From positions 372,001 through 436,000 of the forward strand of contig NZ_VRKO01000016.1 in NCBI RefSeq assembly GCF_012271765.1: a stretch of DNA of 64,000 nt, given 5' to 3'. This document shows positions 52,334 through 60,229 of the stretch, piece after piece. The translations under genes and the position numbers were made by a program. Within the stretch, counting starts at the first letter, position 1, and the number at the start of each line of letters is the position of its first letter. The notes beneath the pieces are model-generated. The model was not told where the DNA came from. It saw only the letters and a list, made by a program, of their open reading frames with translations, and ran no database searches. This DNA is from Erwinia rhapontici (GTDB taxonomy: Bacteria > Pseudomonadota > Gammaproteobacteria > Enterobacterales > Enterobacteriaceae).

Positions 52334-52755
52334 AATTAACAAAAAAACAGCGTAGCGAGTTGCGAATGAAGTTTGGCGGTCGGTGTGCTTACTGTGGATG
52401 CGAACTACCTGAAAAAGGCTGGCATGCTGATCACGTTGAAGCGGTGCTGCGCGTTTCAGAGCAGGACATGAAAGCGAAAGAAAAGGGCCTGTTTAAGCTC
52501 AAAGCTACCGGGGAAGTATTTAACAAGCACGCTGACTGTGTCGACAACCTCAACCCCGCATGCGCTCCGTGTAATCTGTTCAAAACATCTTACTCCCTTG
52601 AGATGTTCAGGAAACAGGTTTCGCTTCAGGCTGAACGCGCAAGAAAATCCAGCGTTAATTTTCGCACTGCTGAAAGGTTTGGGTTGATTGAATTAACTAA
52701 CGCACCGGTAGTGTTCTGGTATGAAAGGTATCTGAAGCAGGGGGATGTGGCTTGA
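52330..52755 (+). CDS. HNH endonuclease
   Basis: A 141-aa protein with zinc-binding CAYCGCELPEKGWHADHVEA (CxxC then H-x-D-H at ~residues 19-38) and a second CxxC in LNPACAPCNLFKTSYSLE (N-x-x-P-x-x-x-x-C-N). This is the HNH fold in full. It may be a stand-alone nuclease for recombination or packaging, or a homing-type invader between methylase and RusA, but its overlaps with both neighbours argue for a stable module member. Confidence 0.85.
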   Translation: MKLTKKQRSELRMKFGGRCAYCGCELPEKGWHADHVEAVLRVSEQDMKAKEKGLFKLKATGEVFNKHADCVDNLNPACAPCNLFKTSYSLEMFRKQVSLQAERARKSSVNFRTAERFGLIELTNAPVVFWYERYLKQGDVA

Positions 52756-53108
52756 AATTAACCTTGCCATTTCCACCCAGCGTTAACGGCTATTGGCGTT
52801 CCACTCCGAAGGGGATGCTGATCAGTGCAAGAGGGCGAACATACCGGACCAATGCTATAGCGTCAGTATGGGAGCAGCTTAAGCGCCGCCCTCAGCCTAT
52901 CACCCACGAAATTGATATCCACGTCATTCTCTACCCGCCGACCCGCGCAAAGCGGGATTTGGACAACTTCCAGAAAGCATTATTCGATGGGCTGACCCAT
53001 GCCGGAGTATGGGCAGATGACAGCCTGATTAAACGAATGACGGTCGAATGGGGTAGCGTGACATGTCACGGCAAGGTGGAAGTGACGATCAATGAATTTC
53101 ATCGATAA
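52752..53108 (+). CDS. rusA: RusA family Holliday-junction resolvase
   Basis: The start is TTG 52752 overlapping the HNH stop, giving 118 aa close to E. coli RusA (120). Motifs: MKLTLPFPPSVNGYWRSTPK, then catalytic aspartates D69 and D71 in KRDLDNFQKALFDGL and D89/D90 in GVWADDSLI. RusA cuts four-way junctions as a dimer. It ends the replication/recombination block before the SOS-type promoter. Confidence 0.9.
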   Translation: MKLTLPFPPSVNGYWRSTPKGMLISARGRTYRTNAIASVWEQLKRRPQPITHEIDIHVILYPPTRAKRDLDNFQKALFDGLTHAGVWADDSLIKRMTVEWGSVTCHGKVEVTINEFHR

Positions 53109-53123
53109 AACAACGTACTTACG

Positions 53124-53161
53124 TTGCCCTGTCGGTGTCGGGATTGTATATTTATACAGTC
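53124..53161 (+). promoter_or_regulatory. Sigma70 promoter overlapped by a LexA (SOS) box
   Basis: TTGCCC (53124-53129), 17 bases, TATATT (53047+ i.e. 53147-53152) form a promoter. GATTGTATATTTATACAGTC at 53142-53161 matches the LexA consensus TACTG-(TA)5-CAGTA at 16 of 20 bases, with the CTGT-N8-ACAG core differing at one position. The box covers the -10. It lies 55 bp before the KilA-N gene. Confidence 0.7.
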
Positions 53162-53215
53162 ACTTAGTTACGGTCCGCATGCAGGCGGGCGTAACAACAA
53201 CAAGCGGAGACAAGT

Positions 53216-54028
53216 ATGAATCAGTTACTCGTAATTGATGGCGTTTCTGTACGCCAGGATACAACCGGGCGTTATTGCCTGAATGATTTGCACAGAGCAG
53301 CTGGTGGAGAAGAGCGGCATAAGCCAGCTAACTTCTTCCGTCAGGACAACATCAAAACGCTGTGTGCGGAAATTGACCGTTGCTCAGATTTGAGCATCGG
53401 TTGTGTGGAGTCAATTCGCGGCGGTCCTAACCAGGGAACATACGTCAGTAAAGAACTGGTGTACGCGTATGCGATGTGGATCAGCGCTATCTTCAATCTG
53501 AAGGTTATCAGAACGTTTGACGCGGTGATGACCGGGCAACATAACATCCAGCGTTCTGACCAGGTGCAGGCGGGTGTGATACTGCTGGAGTCGGCCGCAC
53601 GAACGCTTAACTTCTCAAATTCATCAAAGCTGGGTGCTTATCAAAAGCTCCAGGAGTTTGCCGGGTTGCCAAACATGATGCCGTCATACGCGATTGATGC
53701 GCCGTCAGACAGTGTTGATGGCTCCAGCCGACCGACACTATCGCTCACGGCGTTGATTCAACAGAACCACGTCCAACTGAGTATCACTGAGGCATTCAGC
53801 CGCCTGGCTACCGCTGGCATCGTAGAGAAGTTATCTCGCGTCAGTAATTCCCGCAGGGCGCGTAACGGCAGAAAAGAATTCTGGTCCGTGACATCGAGAG
53901 GCCTGTTGTTTGGTAAGAACATCACCAGCCCGAACAGCCCCCGCGAAACGCAGCCACACTTCTACATCACAAAGTCTCAGGAACTGATCCGCATAATGGT
54001 TTCGGCCAACAGCGCAGCGGGGTGTTAA
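53216..54028 (+). CDS. KilA-N domain protein, probable antirepressor
   Basis: The product is 270 aa, with AGCGGAGAC before the ATG. The KilA-N domain spans ~1-110 (VDGVSVRQDTT-like start, YCLNDLHRAAGGEERHKPAN, FFRQDNIK, GTYVSKELVYAYAMWISAIF, LKVIRTFDAV). The C-terminal part has a winged-helix look (LSITEAFSRLATAGIVEKLS, RKEFWSVTSRGLLFG). Phage KilA-N/Ant proteins bind and inactivate repressors or act on DNA. With a LexA-box promoter in front and a repressor that seems uncleavable, an SOS-induced antirepressor role is likely. Confidence 0.78.
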   Translation: MNQLLVIDGVSVRQDTTGRYCLNDLHRAAGGEERHKPANFFRQDNIKTLCAEIDRCSDLSIGCVESIRGGPNQGTYVSKELVYAYAMWISAIFNLKVIRTFDAVMTGQHNIQRSDQVQAGVILLESAARTLNFSNSSKLGAYQKLQEFAGLPNMMPSYAIDAPSDSVDGSSRPTLSLTALIQQNHVQLSITEAFSRLATAGIVEKLSRVSNSRRARNGRKEFWSVTSRGLLFGKNITSPNSPRETQPHFYITKSQELIRIMVSANSAAGC

Positions 54029-55053
54029 TGAGAGCGTTACTAAAACCCTGCATACAGCCTGATCTGGGGATTGTACTGTTACGCCCTGGCAGTGAGCTTA
54101 TGTCGCTGTTTCGTTCGCGCAGGGTGCTTATCAGTACTGAGCCGCATCACATGCACAACCTGCCATCGGGAAAACTTGCTGAAGCAGAACAACCGTTACT
54201 GGATCACCCAGGGATGTTGGCGTTCTTCACTCATGAACGCGTTATCAGTTCGGCTGGTGGCATTAACGTACTGGAAGAACACTTGATGCGGAGTAAGGGC
54301 TGTCAGTGGAGTGGGGACTGGCATTCATCGGATCATACAACTCTGCGCACAGGGAACGGTGCTGTACGGCTTTGCTATCACTGCGATAACAAACTGAGGG
54401 AAGTTGAACCTTCGCCACCGATGTTGGATTTAGCGGCACGCAATACGGCCTTGTGGGTGATCGACAAGGCGCGTTCTGCGTTCATGCTGCCGGAAGCGCA
54501 TCAAATAACGTTACCTGAGCTGTGCTGGTGGGCTGCAACAAAGAGCGTCACAGACCTGATGCCAGAGAACGCGGCGCGTCAGGTGCTGAAACTCCCCGAT
54601 GAAAAGCCATTAAGAGGCACGTTAAAAGAGTCGCGAATCAGGCCAGAGCCCTCAGCGGTCCGCATTCTGGAAGAGCAGGCAAAGCAGGTGCTGGAAATGG
54701 CTATCGACCCTGAGACGCCGGAAACCTACATGCTGCGCCCGAAGCGCCGCCGCTGGAGCAATGAGAAGTACACCCAATGGGTAAAAGCTCAGCCGTGTCT
54801 GTGTTGCGGTAAGCAGGCCGACGACCCGCACCACCTTATCGGTTACGGCCAGGGTGGAATGGGAACTAAAGCGCATGACCTATTCGTGTTGCCGCTATGC
54901 AGAGCGCATCACGATGAGCTTCATGCGGATGCACGTGCGTTTGAATCGAAGTACGGCACACAGCCAGAGCTGATCATTCGCACGCTCGACAGAGCCCTGG
55001 CACTGGGCGTTATTGCCACGGGGAAGAAAAATAGCGGAGACAAAGATGCGTGA
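54028..55053 (+). CDS. DUF968-family phage protein with HNH-like zinc domain
   Basis: Start ATG 54028 overlaps the KilA-N stop (TAATG), giving 341 aa. The C-terminal third (KAQPCLCCGKQADDPHHLIG, KAHDLFVLPLCRAHHDELHA) has CxxC...DPHH...C-x-x-HH, a zinc/HNH-like pattern characteristic of DUF968 proteins of lambdoid phages. An internal CYHCDN (~129-134) is another CxxC element. Probably a nuclease acting in replication or recombination; activity is not proven. It overlaps the Q gene by 8 bases. Confidence 0.78.
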   Translation: MRALLKPCIQPDLGIVLLRPGSELMSLFRSRRVLISTEPHHMHNLPSGKLAEAEQPLLDHPGMLAFFTHERVISSAGGINVLEEHLMRSKGCQWSGDWHSSDHTTLRTGNGAVRLCYHCDNKLREVEPSPPMLDLAARNTALWVIDKARSAFMLPEAHQITLPELCWWAATKSVTDLMPENAARQVLKLPDEKPLRGTLKESRIRPEPSAVRILEEQAKQVLEMAIDPETPETYMLRPKRRRWSNEKYTQWVKAQPCLCCGKQADDPHHLIGYGQGGMGTKAHDLFVLPLCRAHHDELHADARAFESKYGTQPELIIRTLDRALALGVIATGKKNSGDKDA

Positions 55054-55441
55054 TATTCAGATGGTATTAGAGCGCTGGGGCGCATGGTCCCGGCATCGTT
55101 ATGAAATGGGGTATTCGCCAATAGCGGCGGGATTTAAAGGACTACTGCCGGAATCACCGAGCGCGCTTACATGTACAGATTCAGACGCGATGATTGTTGA
55201 TGCCTGCGTAGGACGGCTAAAGGCAAAAAAACCAGATGAGCATGCGCTACTTGAAGATCATTACATCAAAGGGATATCAAAGCGACAGATTGCACGGCAA
55301 TACAGACTATCAGAGGGCATGATCCGCATTCAGATGCAGATGGCAGAAGGTTTTGTAGAAGGCTGCTTGTCGATGCTCGACATTACACTTGAGATGGATT
55401 CTTACACTCAGAAAAAAACAATTCAGGAACCTGTAAAATAA
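55046..55441 (+). CDS. Phage antitermination protein Q
   Basis: ATG 55046 (product MRDIQMVLERWGAWSRHRYE) preceded by AGCGGAGAC gives 131 aa. The sequence matches the short Q family: MGYSPIAAGFKGLLPE, MIVDACVGRLKAKKPDEHAL, HYIKGISKRQIARQYRLSEG (HTH-like) and AEGFVEGCLSMLDITLEM. Q modifies RNA polymerase near the late promoter so that it reads through terminators into lysis and head genes. A terminator lies 80 bp downstream, as expected. Confidence 0.87.
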   Translation: MRDIQMVLERWGAWSRHRYEMGYSPIAAGFKGLLPESPSALTCTDSDAMIVDACVGRLKAKKPDEHALLEDHYIKGISKRQIARQYRLSEGMIRIQMQMAEGFVEGCLSMLDITLEMDSYTQKKTIQEPVK

Positions 55442-55519
55442 TATTCATGCGTTACGCATTTTCTCTTGTAACGTGATAAGAGTGGTCACAACGACAACAA
55501 CTTATCCTAATAAATATCC

Positions 55520-55548
55520 AGCCTCGGCAATCGACGGGGCTTTTTTTT
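55520..55548 (+). terminator. Late-leader terminator (tR'-like) between Q and lysis genes
   Basis: AGCCTCG...CGGGGCT stem with loop GCAATCGA-like, followed by eight T. Its place between Q and the holin-like gene suits a terminator that Q-modified polymerase overrides. The late promoter should lie in 55442-55519 but I cannot fix it. Confidence 0.75.
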
Positions 55549-55599
55549 ATCCCTTTACTCAACCCACACACGGCACCACGGCAATGCCGGAGGTGGAGC

Positions 55600-55950
55600 A
55601 TGTATCGAATGAATCAACGTGCAGACTTTGCAATGAACGGGGGCAGCATCGTGACGTTTATATCCAGCGTCTTGGGCCTGTCCACACTTGAGCTGGTATA
55701 TGTTGTGACAGCGATAGCAGGCGCTCTCATTGCATTGCTCGGCTACCTGGATAAACGGGTTACAGAAAAACTAAAGCGGAAAGCAATTGAGGAGGAACGC
55801 AGTAACGAGAAAGAACGCCTTCGCCTCGACCGCATCCGCGCCCAGGCTGTGATTGATTACCTCAAAGGGAGTGGTGACACTCCTTCAGTTAACAGATCAC
55901 CCGAGGTTATCAAAGGCATCAACCGTGTGCTCGACGAAGCGAAGGATTGA
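55600..55950 (+). CDS. Putative holin-like membrane protein
   Basis: ATG 55600 has GGAGGTGGAGC directly upstream; product 116 aa. A hydrophobic region (~14-50: SIVTFISSVLGLS and LELVYVVTAIAGALIALLGYL) gives one strong and possibly one weak helix, followed by a highly charged helix (DKRVTEKLKRKAIEEERSNE). An alternative start with less N-terminal sequence (ATG 55633) exists; two starts could serve as holin/antiholin. It lies three bases before a SAR endolysin. Holin function is inferred from position and topology. Confidence 0.65.
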   Translation: MYRMNQRADFAMNGGSIVTFISSVLGLSTLELVYVVTAIAGALIALLGYLDKRVTEKLKRKAIEEERSNEKERLRLDRIRAQAVIDYLKGSGDTPSVNRSPEVIKGINRVLDEAKD

Positions 55951-55953
55951 CCA

Positions 55954-56493
55954 ATGGCAAACCTGAAAACAAAGTTGAGTGCTGCTGTTCTGGCGCTTGT
56001 TCTCGGTGGCGCGTCAGCCAATCTGATTCTGGATCAGCTTCTCGACGAGAAGGAAGGCAACAGCCTTAGCGCGTATAAAGATGGCTCCGGCATCTGGACA
56101 ATCTGCCGTGGTGTCACCCGCATTGATGGAAAGCCTGTTAAACCCGGCATGAAGCTGTCAGCTGAGAAGTGCAGTTCCGTGAACGCCATCGAGAACCGTA
56201 AGGCCCTGGCATGGGTTCAGGCTAACGTTCGCGTTCCGCTGACTGAACCACAGAAAGCCGGCATTGCATCTTTCTGCCCGTACAACATCGGCCCCGGAAA
56301 GTGCTTCACGTCGACGTTTTACAAAAAGCTCAATGGCGGGGACAAGCCTGGTGCGTGTGCTGAGATTAAGCGCTGGGTGCATGACCGGGGGCGCGACTGC
56401 CGGCTGACGAAAGGCCAGGAGAATGGCTGCTACGGCCAAGTCGAGCGACGGGATCAGGAATCCGAATTAACGTGCTGGGGGTTAGATAAATGA
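55954..56493 (+). CDS. SAR endolysin (GH24 lysozyme, R21/P1 Lyz type)
   Basis: A 179-aa protein with an N-terminal signal-anchor-release segment rich in Ala/Gly (SAAVLALVLGGASANLIL, ~residues 9-26) and the lysozyme catalytic triad spacing E34-x8-D43-x5-T49 in EGNSLSAYKDGSGIWT. Several cysteines (C51, C68, C88 and others) could form the disulfides that control SAR enzymes. It is exported by Sec, tethered, then released when the holin depolarises the membrane. It overlaps the Rz-like gene by four bases. Confidence 0.88.
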   Translation: MANLKTKLSAAVLALVLGGASANLILDQLLDEKEGNSLSAYKDGSGIWTICRGVTRIDGKPVKPGMKLSAEKCSSVNAIENRKALAWVQANVRVPLTEPQKAGIASFCPYNIGPGKCFTSTFYKKLNGGDKPGACAEIKRWVHDRGRDCRLTKGQENGCYGQVERRDQESELTCWGLDK

Positions 56494-56858
56494 CGTGGCG
56501 AGCTTTCATCATCACCCTGGCAGTAATAGTGGCTATCTCCATCGGATATGGAGAGGTTCGCTACCTGAACGGCTGGTACGCGCATTCAGCGAAGGTTAAT
56601 GCAGATGCCGCTAAGAAGGTTACGAAAGCCAATAAGGCACTTGAACCAGCAGAAGCTAAGGCGGCAACAGCACAGGCCGAGGCCACTGTTATTTACCGGA
56701 CAATAACCCGTGATGTGGTGAAATATGTTCAAGACCCGAATCGCACTGTCTGCAAGTTTGATCCTGATGCTGTCAGCATGCGGCAACGCGCCATCGACGC
56801 TGCCAACAATATCCCAGGATTTGATGCTGGAGCCGTGCAGGCTCAGCCCGGCAGGTAG
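56490..56858 (+). CDS. Inner-membrane spanin subunit (Rz-like)
   Basis: A 122-aa protein with one N-terminal helix (AFIITLAVIVAISIGYG, ~residues 5-21) followed by an alpha-helical periplasmic part (AKVNADAAKKVTKANKALEP, AKAATAQAEATVIYRTIT). This is i-spanin topology. The o-spanin gene starts inside it in another frame, the usual Rz/Rz1 nesting. It spans the periplasm with its partner to fuse the membranes at lysis. Confidence 0.82.
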   Translation: MTWRAFIITLAVIVAISIGYGEVRYLNGWYAHSAKVNADAAKKVTKANKALEPAEAKAATAQAEATVIYRTITRDVVKYVQDPNRTVCKFDPDAVSMRQRAIDAANNIPGFDAGAVQAQPGR

Positions 56859-56964
56859 TGACAGCGATAGTGACGTGCAATCGGACGTCGAGAGCGCTGC
56901 ATGCGTTGCTAAGCTGCGCCTGAACACTTACCGCTGGCAGGAATGGTACAAGGCGGCGAAGTGA
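56725..56964 (+). CDS. Outer-membrane lipoprotein spanin subunit (Rz1-like)
   Basis: A 79-aa frame that begins within the Rz-like gene and runs past its end. It has a lipoprotein signal MFKTRIALSASLILMLSACG with lipobox LSAC (Cys19), a Pro/Ser-rich middle and a C-terminal helix (RLNTYRWQEWYKAAK). Longer than classical Rz1, but lipobox and nesting are decisive. Confidence 0.8.
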   Translation: MFKTRIALSASLILMLSACGNAPSTLPTISQDLMLEPCRLSPAGSDSDSDVQSDVESAACVAKLRLNTYRWQEWYKAAK

Positions 56965-57073
56965 GCATCACAAGGCGCATTTGCGAGTGCGCCTGATGAT
57001 GAATCATAAATTTAGCTTCACTGGGGTTAATCCTAGCGCTAAGGTGTAGCCTCACTTTAAAAAGGAGGTTGTG

Positions 57074-57277
57074 ATGTTAGATAATTATTATACCCCGAGC
57101 GAAGGCGCTGAGAAGAAACAGAGACTTTTAGCTGTTCAAGCAGCACTTGAAATCGCTAAAGCTTCTGTTGGCAGTAGCAACGCAGCAAGTTTATCAAGAG
57201 TTGATGATGATTTAAAAGCTGTAGCTAGCGGAATTAACAGCTTGGCAAATGCAATACAGCATGCATTAAAAAATTAA
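57074..57277 (+). CDS. Small protein of unknown function between lysis and packaging genes (67 aa)
   Basis: ATG 57074 has a perfect AAAGGAGG six bases upstream (the GTG at 57071 is less likely). The product MLDNYYTPSEGAEKKQRLLA is helical and polar (VQAALEIAKASVGSSNAASL, VASGINSLANAIQHALKN), AT-richer than its neighbours, with its own terminator just after the stop. Looks like an independently expressed extra gene (moron). No family recognised. Confidence 0.72.
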   Translation: MLDNYYTPSEGAEKKQRLLAVQAALEIAKASVGSSNAASLSRVDDDLKAVASGINSLANAIQHALKN

Positions 57278-57283
57278 ATCAAG

Positions 57284-57303
57284 CCGCCTCCGGGCGGTTT
57301 TTT
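57284..57303 (+). terminator. Terminator after the 67-aa gene
   Basis: CCGCC (57284-57288) / GGCGG (57293-57297), loop TCCG, followed by TTTTTTATT. Confidence 0.8.
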
Positions 57304-57315
57304 ATTGGAGTAAAT

Positions 57316-57666
57316 ATGCCAGCCAGAACGCCCAGAGCCTGCCGCAAGCGCGGTTGCCGCATGACTACGACCAACGCCAGTGGCTACTGTGATGAGCACA
57401 AAGGGGAAGGATGGGCGGCATACAAACCCGGACAGGACCGACACCAGCGAGGCTATGGTACTGACTGGGAGGCACTCCGGGTCATCGTGCTTCAGCGGGA
57501 TAATCATCTTTGCCAGGAGTGCCTGAAAGAAGGTGTTGCACGTCAGGCTAAGACAGTCGATCACATCATACCCAAGGCACGCGGCGGTGGTGATGACCCG
57601 AGAAATCTCCAGTCCCTCTGCTGGCCGCATCACCATGCGAAGACTGCGAAAGAGAGATGCAAGTAA
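57316..57666 (+). CDS. HNH endonuclease of the HK97-type packaging module
   Basis: A 116-aa protein, MPARTPRACRKRGCRMTTTN, with zinc Cys pairs (CRKRGC, C in GYCDEH) and the HNH core LCQECLKEGVARQAKTVDHI-IPKARGGG-DDPRNLQSLCWPHHHAKT (CxxC, DH, N, CxxHH). Such HNH proteins sit directly before terminase small subunits in HK97-like phages and assist the terminase in DNA cutting. It is followed 180 bp later by the small terminase gene. Confidence 0.88.
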   Translation: MPARTPRACRKRGCRMTTTNASGYCDEHKGEGWAAYKPGQDRHQRGYGTDWEALRVIVLQRDNHLCQECLKEGVARQAKTVDHIIPKARGGGDDPRNLQSLCWPHHHAKTAKERCK

Positions 57667-57846
57667 GAATCGTTATCATTAATGCGAAATTAGCATTATT
57701 TTGGTGCAAAAATTTAACGAATCAGAGGGGAGGGGCGGGTCAAATTTCTGGAGCGCCTTGCCCTCCGTACTGCCCGCCCCGTCGAATTTTTACGCGTGAG
57801 AAATAAGAAATCTTTTTTCGACGTTTTTTAACATTTGAGGCGACCA

Positions 57847-58302
57847 ATGGCGACTGCAATGAGAGCTGCTGGTGGGGGCCGAAAACAGAATCTGCCTGCC
57901 AAAAATAAAAGCAGCCTGACCCGGATCGCCCCTCCTGAAGAATTACTGAGTGATACAGCGATCCGCTTATGGAAAACGCAGAGCAAAATATTAATCGCGC
58001 GTGGCACATTCGAACTTGAAGACGCTCCGCTCCTCCTGGCGTACTGCAACACTTTTCATCTGATGATTACCGCAGAAAAAGTGATAACAAAGCAGGCTGA
58101 AACGGATTTGGAAAACTTCGGCCTAGCTGACATCGGTGGGACTGGTGGGCTAAAAAAACATCCCGCGGTATCCGTTCGTAACGACTGCGTTTCTCAACTG
58201 GCGCGGCTGGGCTCACTGCTCGGCCTTGATCCTCTCAGCCGAATAAGAATGACAGGCGGAGGAGGCCAGGAGGAAGAAGAGAACGAATTTAATGAGTTTT
58301 AG
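57847..58302 (+). CDS. Terminase small subunit (P27 family)
   Basis: Start ATG 57847 (MATAMRAAGGGRKQNLPAKN), after TGAGG, gives 151 aa. The P27/terminase_4 pattern is seen: a basic N-terminus, LSDTAIRLWKTQSKILIARG, LEDAPLLLAYCNTFHLMITA, and NDCVSQLARLGSLLGLDPLSRIRM. It recognises phage DNA for packaging. The large subunit follows after two bases. Confidence 0.87.
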   Translation: MATAMRAAGGGRKQNLPAKNKSSLTRIAPPEELLSDTAIRLWKTQSKILIARGTFELEDAPLLLAYCNTFHLMITAEKVITKQAETDLENFGLADIGGTGGLKKHPAVSVRNDCVSQLARLGSLLGLDPLSRIRMTGGGGQEEEENEFNEF

Positions 58303-58304
58303 AT

Positions 58305-60035
58305 ATGGCGACATACCCGAACGTCAATGCAGCAAATCAGTATGCACGGGATGTGGTCAGCGGAAAGGTTATCGCGGGGCAGTATGTTATCGCGGCATGT
58401 CAGCGGCACTTAAACGATCTGGAATTAGCGAAAGATAAATCCTGGCCGTACCGCTTTGATAAAGATAAAGCGGAGAGAACCTGTAAATTCATTGGGCTGA
58501 TGCCGCACACGAAAGGTGAGTGGGCCCGACGAAAACAGAAAATTAAATTAGAGCCCTGGCAGCAGTTCATTTTTGCCGTGGGCTTCGGCTGGCTGAAGAA
58601 GAAAAACAAGCTTCGCCGTTTTAATGAGATTTATGTTGAGGTTCCCCGTAAGAACGGGAAGTCACTGATTGCCGCTGGCGTGGGCAACTACATGTTCTGT
58701 GCCGATGGTGAGTTTGGTGCAGAAGTCTACTGTGGCGCAGTAACCGAAAAACAGGCATGGAAGGTGTTTGAACCCGCTTTGCTGATGGTTCAGAAGCTTC
58801 CTTCTCTGCGGAAACACTTTTCAATAAAGCCGTGGGCAAAAAAAATGACCCGGCCGGATGGCTCTGTTTTTGAGCCGGTAATTGGGGACCCGGGTGATGG
58901 TGACTCACCATCCTGCGCAATCATTGATGAGTATCATGAGCACGCAACAGACGCGCTCTATACCACGATGACGACAGGGATGGGGTCGCGCACTCAGCCG
59001 ATGACGCTGATTATCACTACAGCCGGTTTTGATATGCAGTCTCCGTGTTACGAGAAGCGCACGCAGATAGTGGAAATACTTGATGGTGTTCGCAGTGGTG
59101 GCGAAAGCGATCACATCTTTGGTGTTATTTATACGCTTGATAAAGACGACGACTGGACAAAGCCTGAAGCACTGGCAAAGGCTAATCCAAATATCGGTAT
59201 TTCCATCGACCCAGATTTTTTGAGGGCAAAGCAGCAGCTGGCTATATCCACACCTAGTCAGACGAACAAGATTAAGACGAAACATTTCAATATTTGGGTA
59301 ACGGCTAAATCCGCTTACTACAACATGGAGAAATGGAAAGCTGCGGCCGATCCCTCTCTCACCCTGGAGCAGTTCTATGGTGAAGAGTGTTATCTGGGTA
59401 TCGACCTTGCATCGAAGCTTGACCTTAACTGTGCCTGCCCTGTTTTCATGCGTGAGATCGATGGGAAAAAACATTATTACTGCGTAGGTGCAAAGTTCTG
59501 GGCCCCCGAAGAAACCATTTATTCGACGGATACCCAGTTAAAACGTACAGCTGAACGCTATCAGAACTTTGTTAATCAGAATCGTTTAGTACCGACTGAA
59601 GGTGCTGAGGTTGATAACCGCCTTATTTTTGAATCGATAGTGTCTTTGAATGAAAAAGTTAAGGTGGTTTCTTCTCCAATCGATCCACATGGCGCCACAA
59701 GCCTGTCCCATCAGCTCAATGATGAAGGCTTGAGCCCGGTCACCATCATCCAGAACTACACAAATATGAGCGATCCTATGCGTGAAATTGAGGCGGCGCT
59801 TGCCGCTGGTCGTTTTCATCACGATGGAAACCCGGTCATGCAGTGGTGTATGACGAACGTGATCGGGAAATATATCCCGGGTAGTGATGATGTGGTGAGG
59901 CCAACAAAGCAGGGGGATGAAAATAAAATCGATGGTGCAGTCGCACTGATCATGGCAATCGGACGGGCAATGCTTAACGACTCAGACAGAACCTTATCCA
60001 ATCATATCGAATCCCACGGCATCCGTTCACTTTAA
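58305..60035 (+). CDS. Terminase large subunit (HK97-like)
   Basis: A 576-aa protein with an N-terminal ATPase: Walker A-like VEVPRKNGKSLIAAG (~108-122) and Walker B AIIDEYHEHATDALY (~204-218). The C-terminal RNase H-like nuclease has the first acidic residue in YLGIDLASKLDLNCA (~364-378) and GAVALIMAIGRAM near the end. It pumps and cuts DNA at the portal. Length is normal for the HK97 family. The start is spaced two bases from the small subunit. Confidence 0.92.
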   Translation: MATYPNVNAANQYARDVVSGKVIAGQYVIAACQRHLNDLELAKDKSWPYRFDKDKAERTCKFIGLMPHTKGEWARRKQKIKLEPWQQFIFAVGFGWLKKKNKLRRFNEIYVEVPRKNGKSLIAAGVGNYMFCADGEFGAEVYCGAVTEKQAWKVFEPALLMVQKLPSLRKHFSIKPWAKKMTRPDGSVFEPVIGDPGDGDSPSCAIIDEYHEHATDALYTTMTTGMGSRTQPMTLIITTAGFDMQSPCYEKRTQIVEILDGVRSGGESDHIFGVIYTLDKDDDWTKPEALAKANPNIGISIDPDFLRAKQQLAISTPSQTNKIKTKHFNIWVTAKSAYYNMEKWKAAADPSLTLEQFYGEECYLGIDLASKLDLNCACPVFMREIDGKKHYYCVGAKFWAPEETIYSTDTQLKRTAERYQNFVNQNRLVPTEGAEVDNRLIFESIVSLNEKVKVVSSPIDPHGATSLSHQLNDEGLSPVTIIQNYTNMSDPMREIEAALAAGRFHHDGNPVMQWCMTNVIGKYIPGSDDVVRPTKQGDENKIDGAVALIMAIGRAMLNDSDRTLSNHIESHGIRSL

Positions 60036-60046
60036 CTGAGGCAATT

Positions 60047-60229
60047 ATGCTCATGATGATAATCACCCCACTGATCGGGGTGCTGGGGGCTATTTTGCTC
60101 TCTTCCGGTGTGTGGATGATCTATCACCCTGCCGGATATATCGCGGGAGGTCTGCTGTGCCTATTGTGGTCATGGCTCGCAGCACGATTTTTATCTACGC
60201 AGAAAAAAAACGTCGCAGGGGGTAACTGA
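60047..60229 (+). CDS. Small two-helix membrane protein between terminase and portal (60 aa)
   Basis: MLMMIITPLIGVLGAILLSS and HPAGYIAGGLLCLLWSWLAA form two hydrophobic helices. Its stop overlaps the portal start by one base. Small membrane proteins at this place are frequent in HK97-like phages of enterobacteria, without known function. Superinfection exclusion is a possibility, not shown here. Confidence 0.7.
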   Translation: MLMMIITPLIGVLGAILLSSGVWMIYHPAGYIAGGLLCLLWSWLAARFLSTQKKNVAGGN

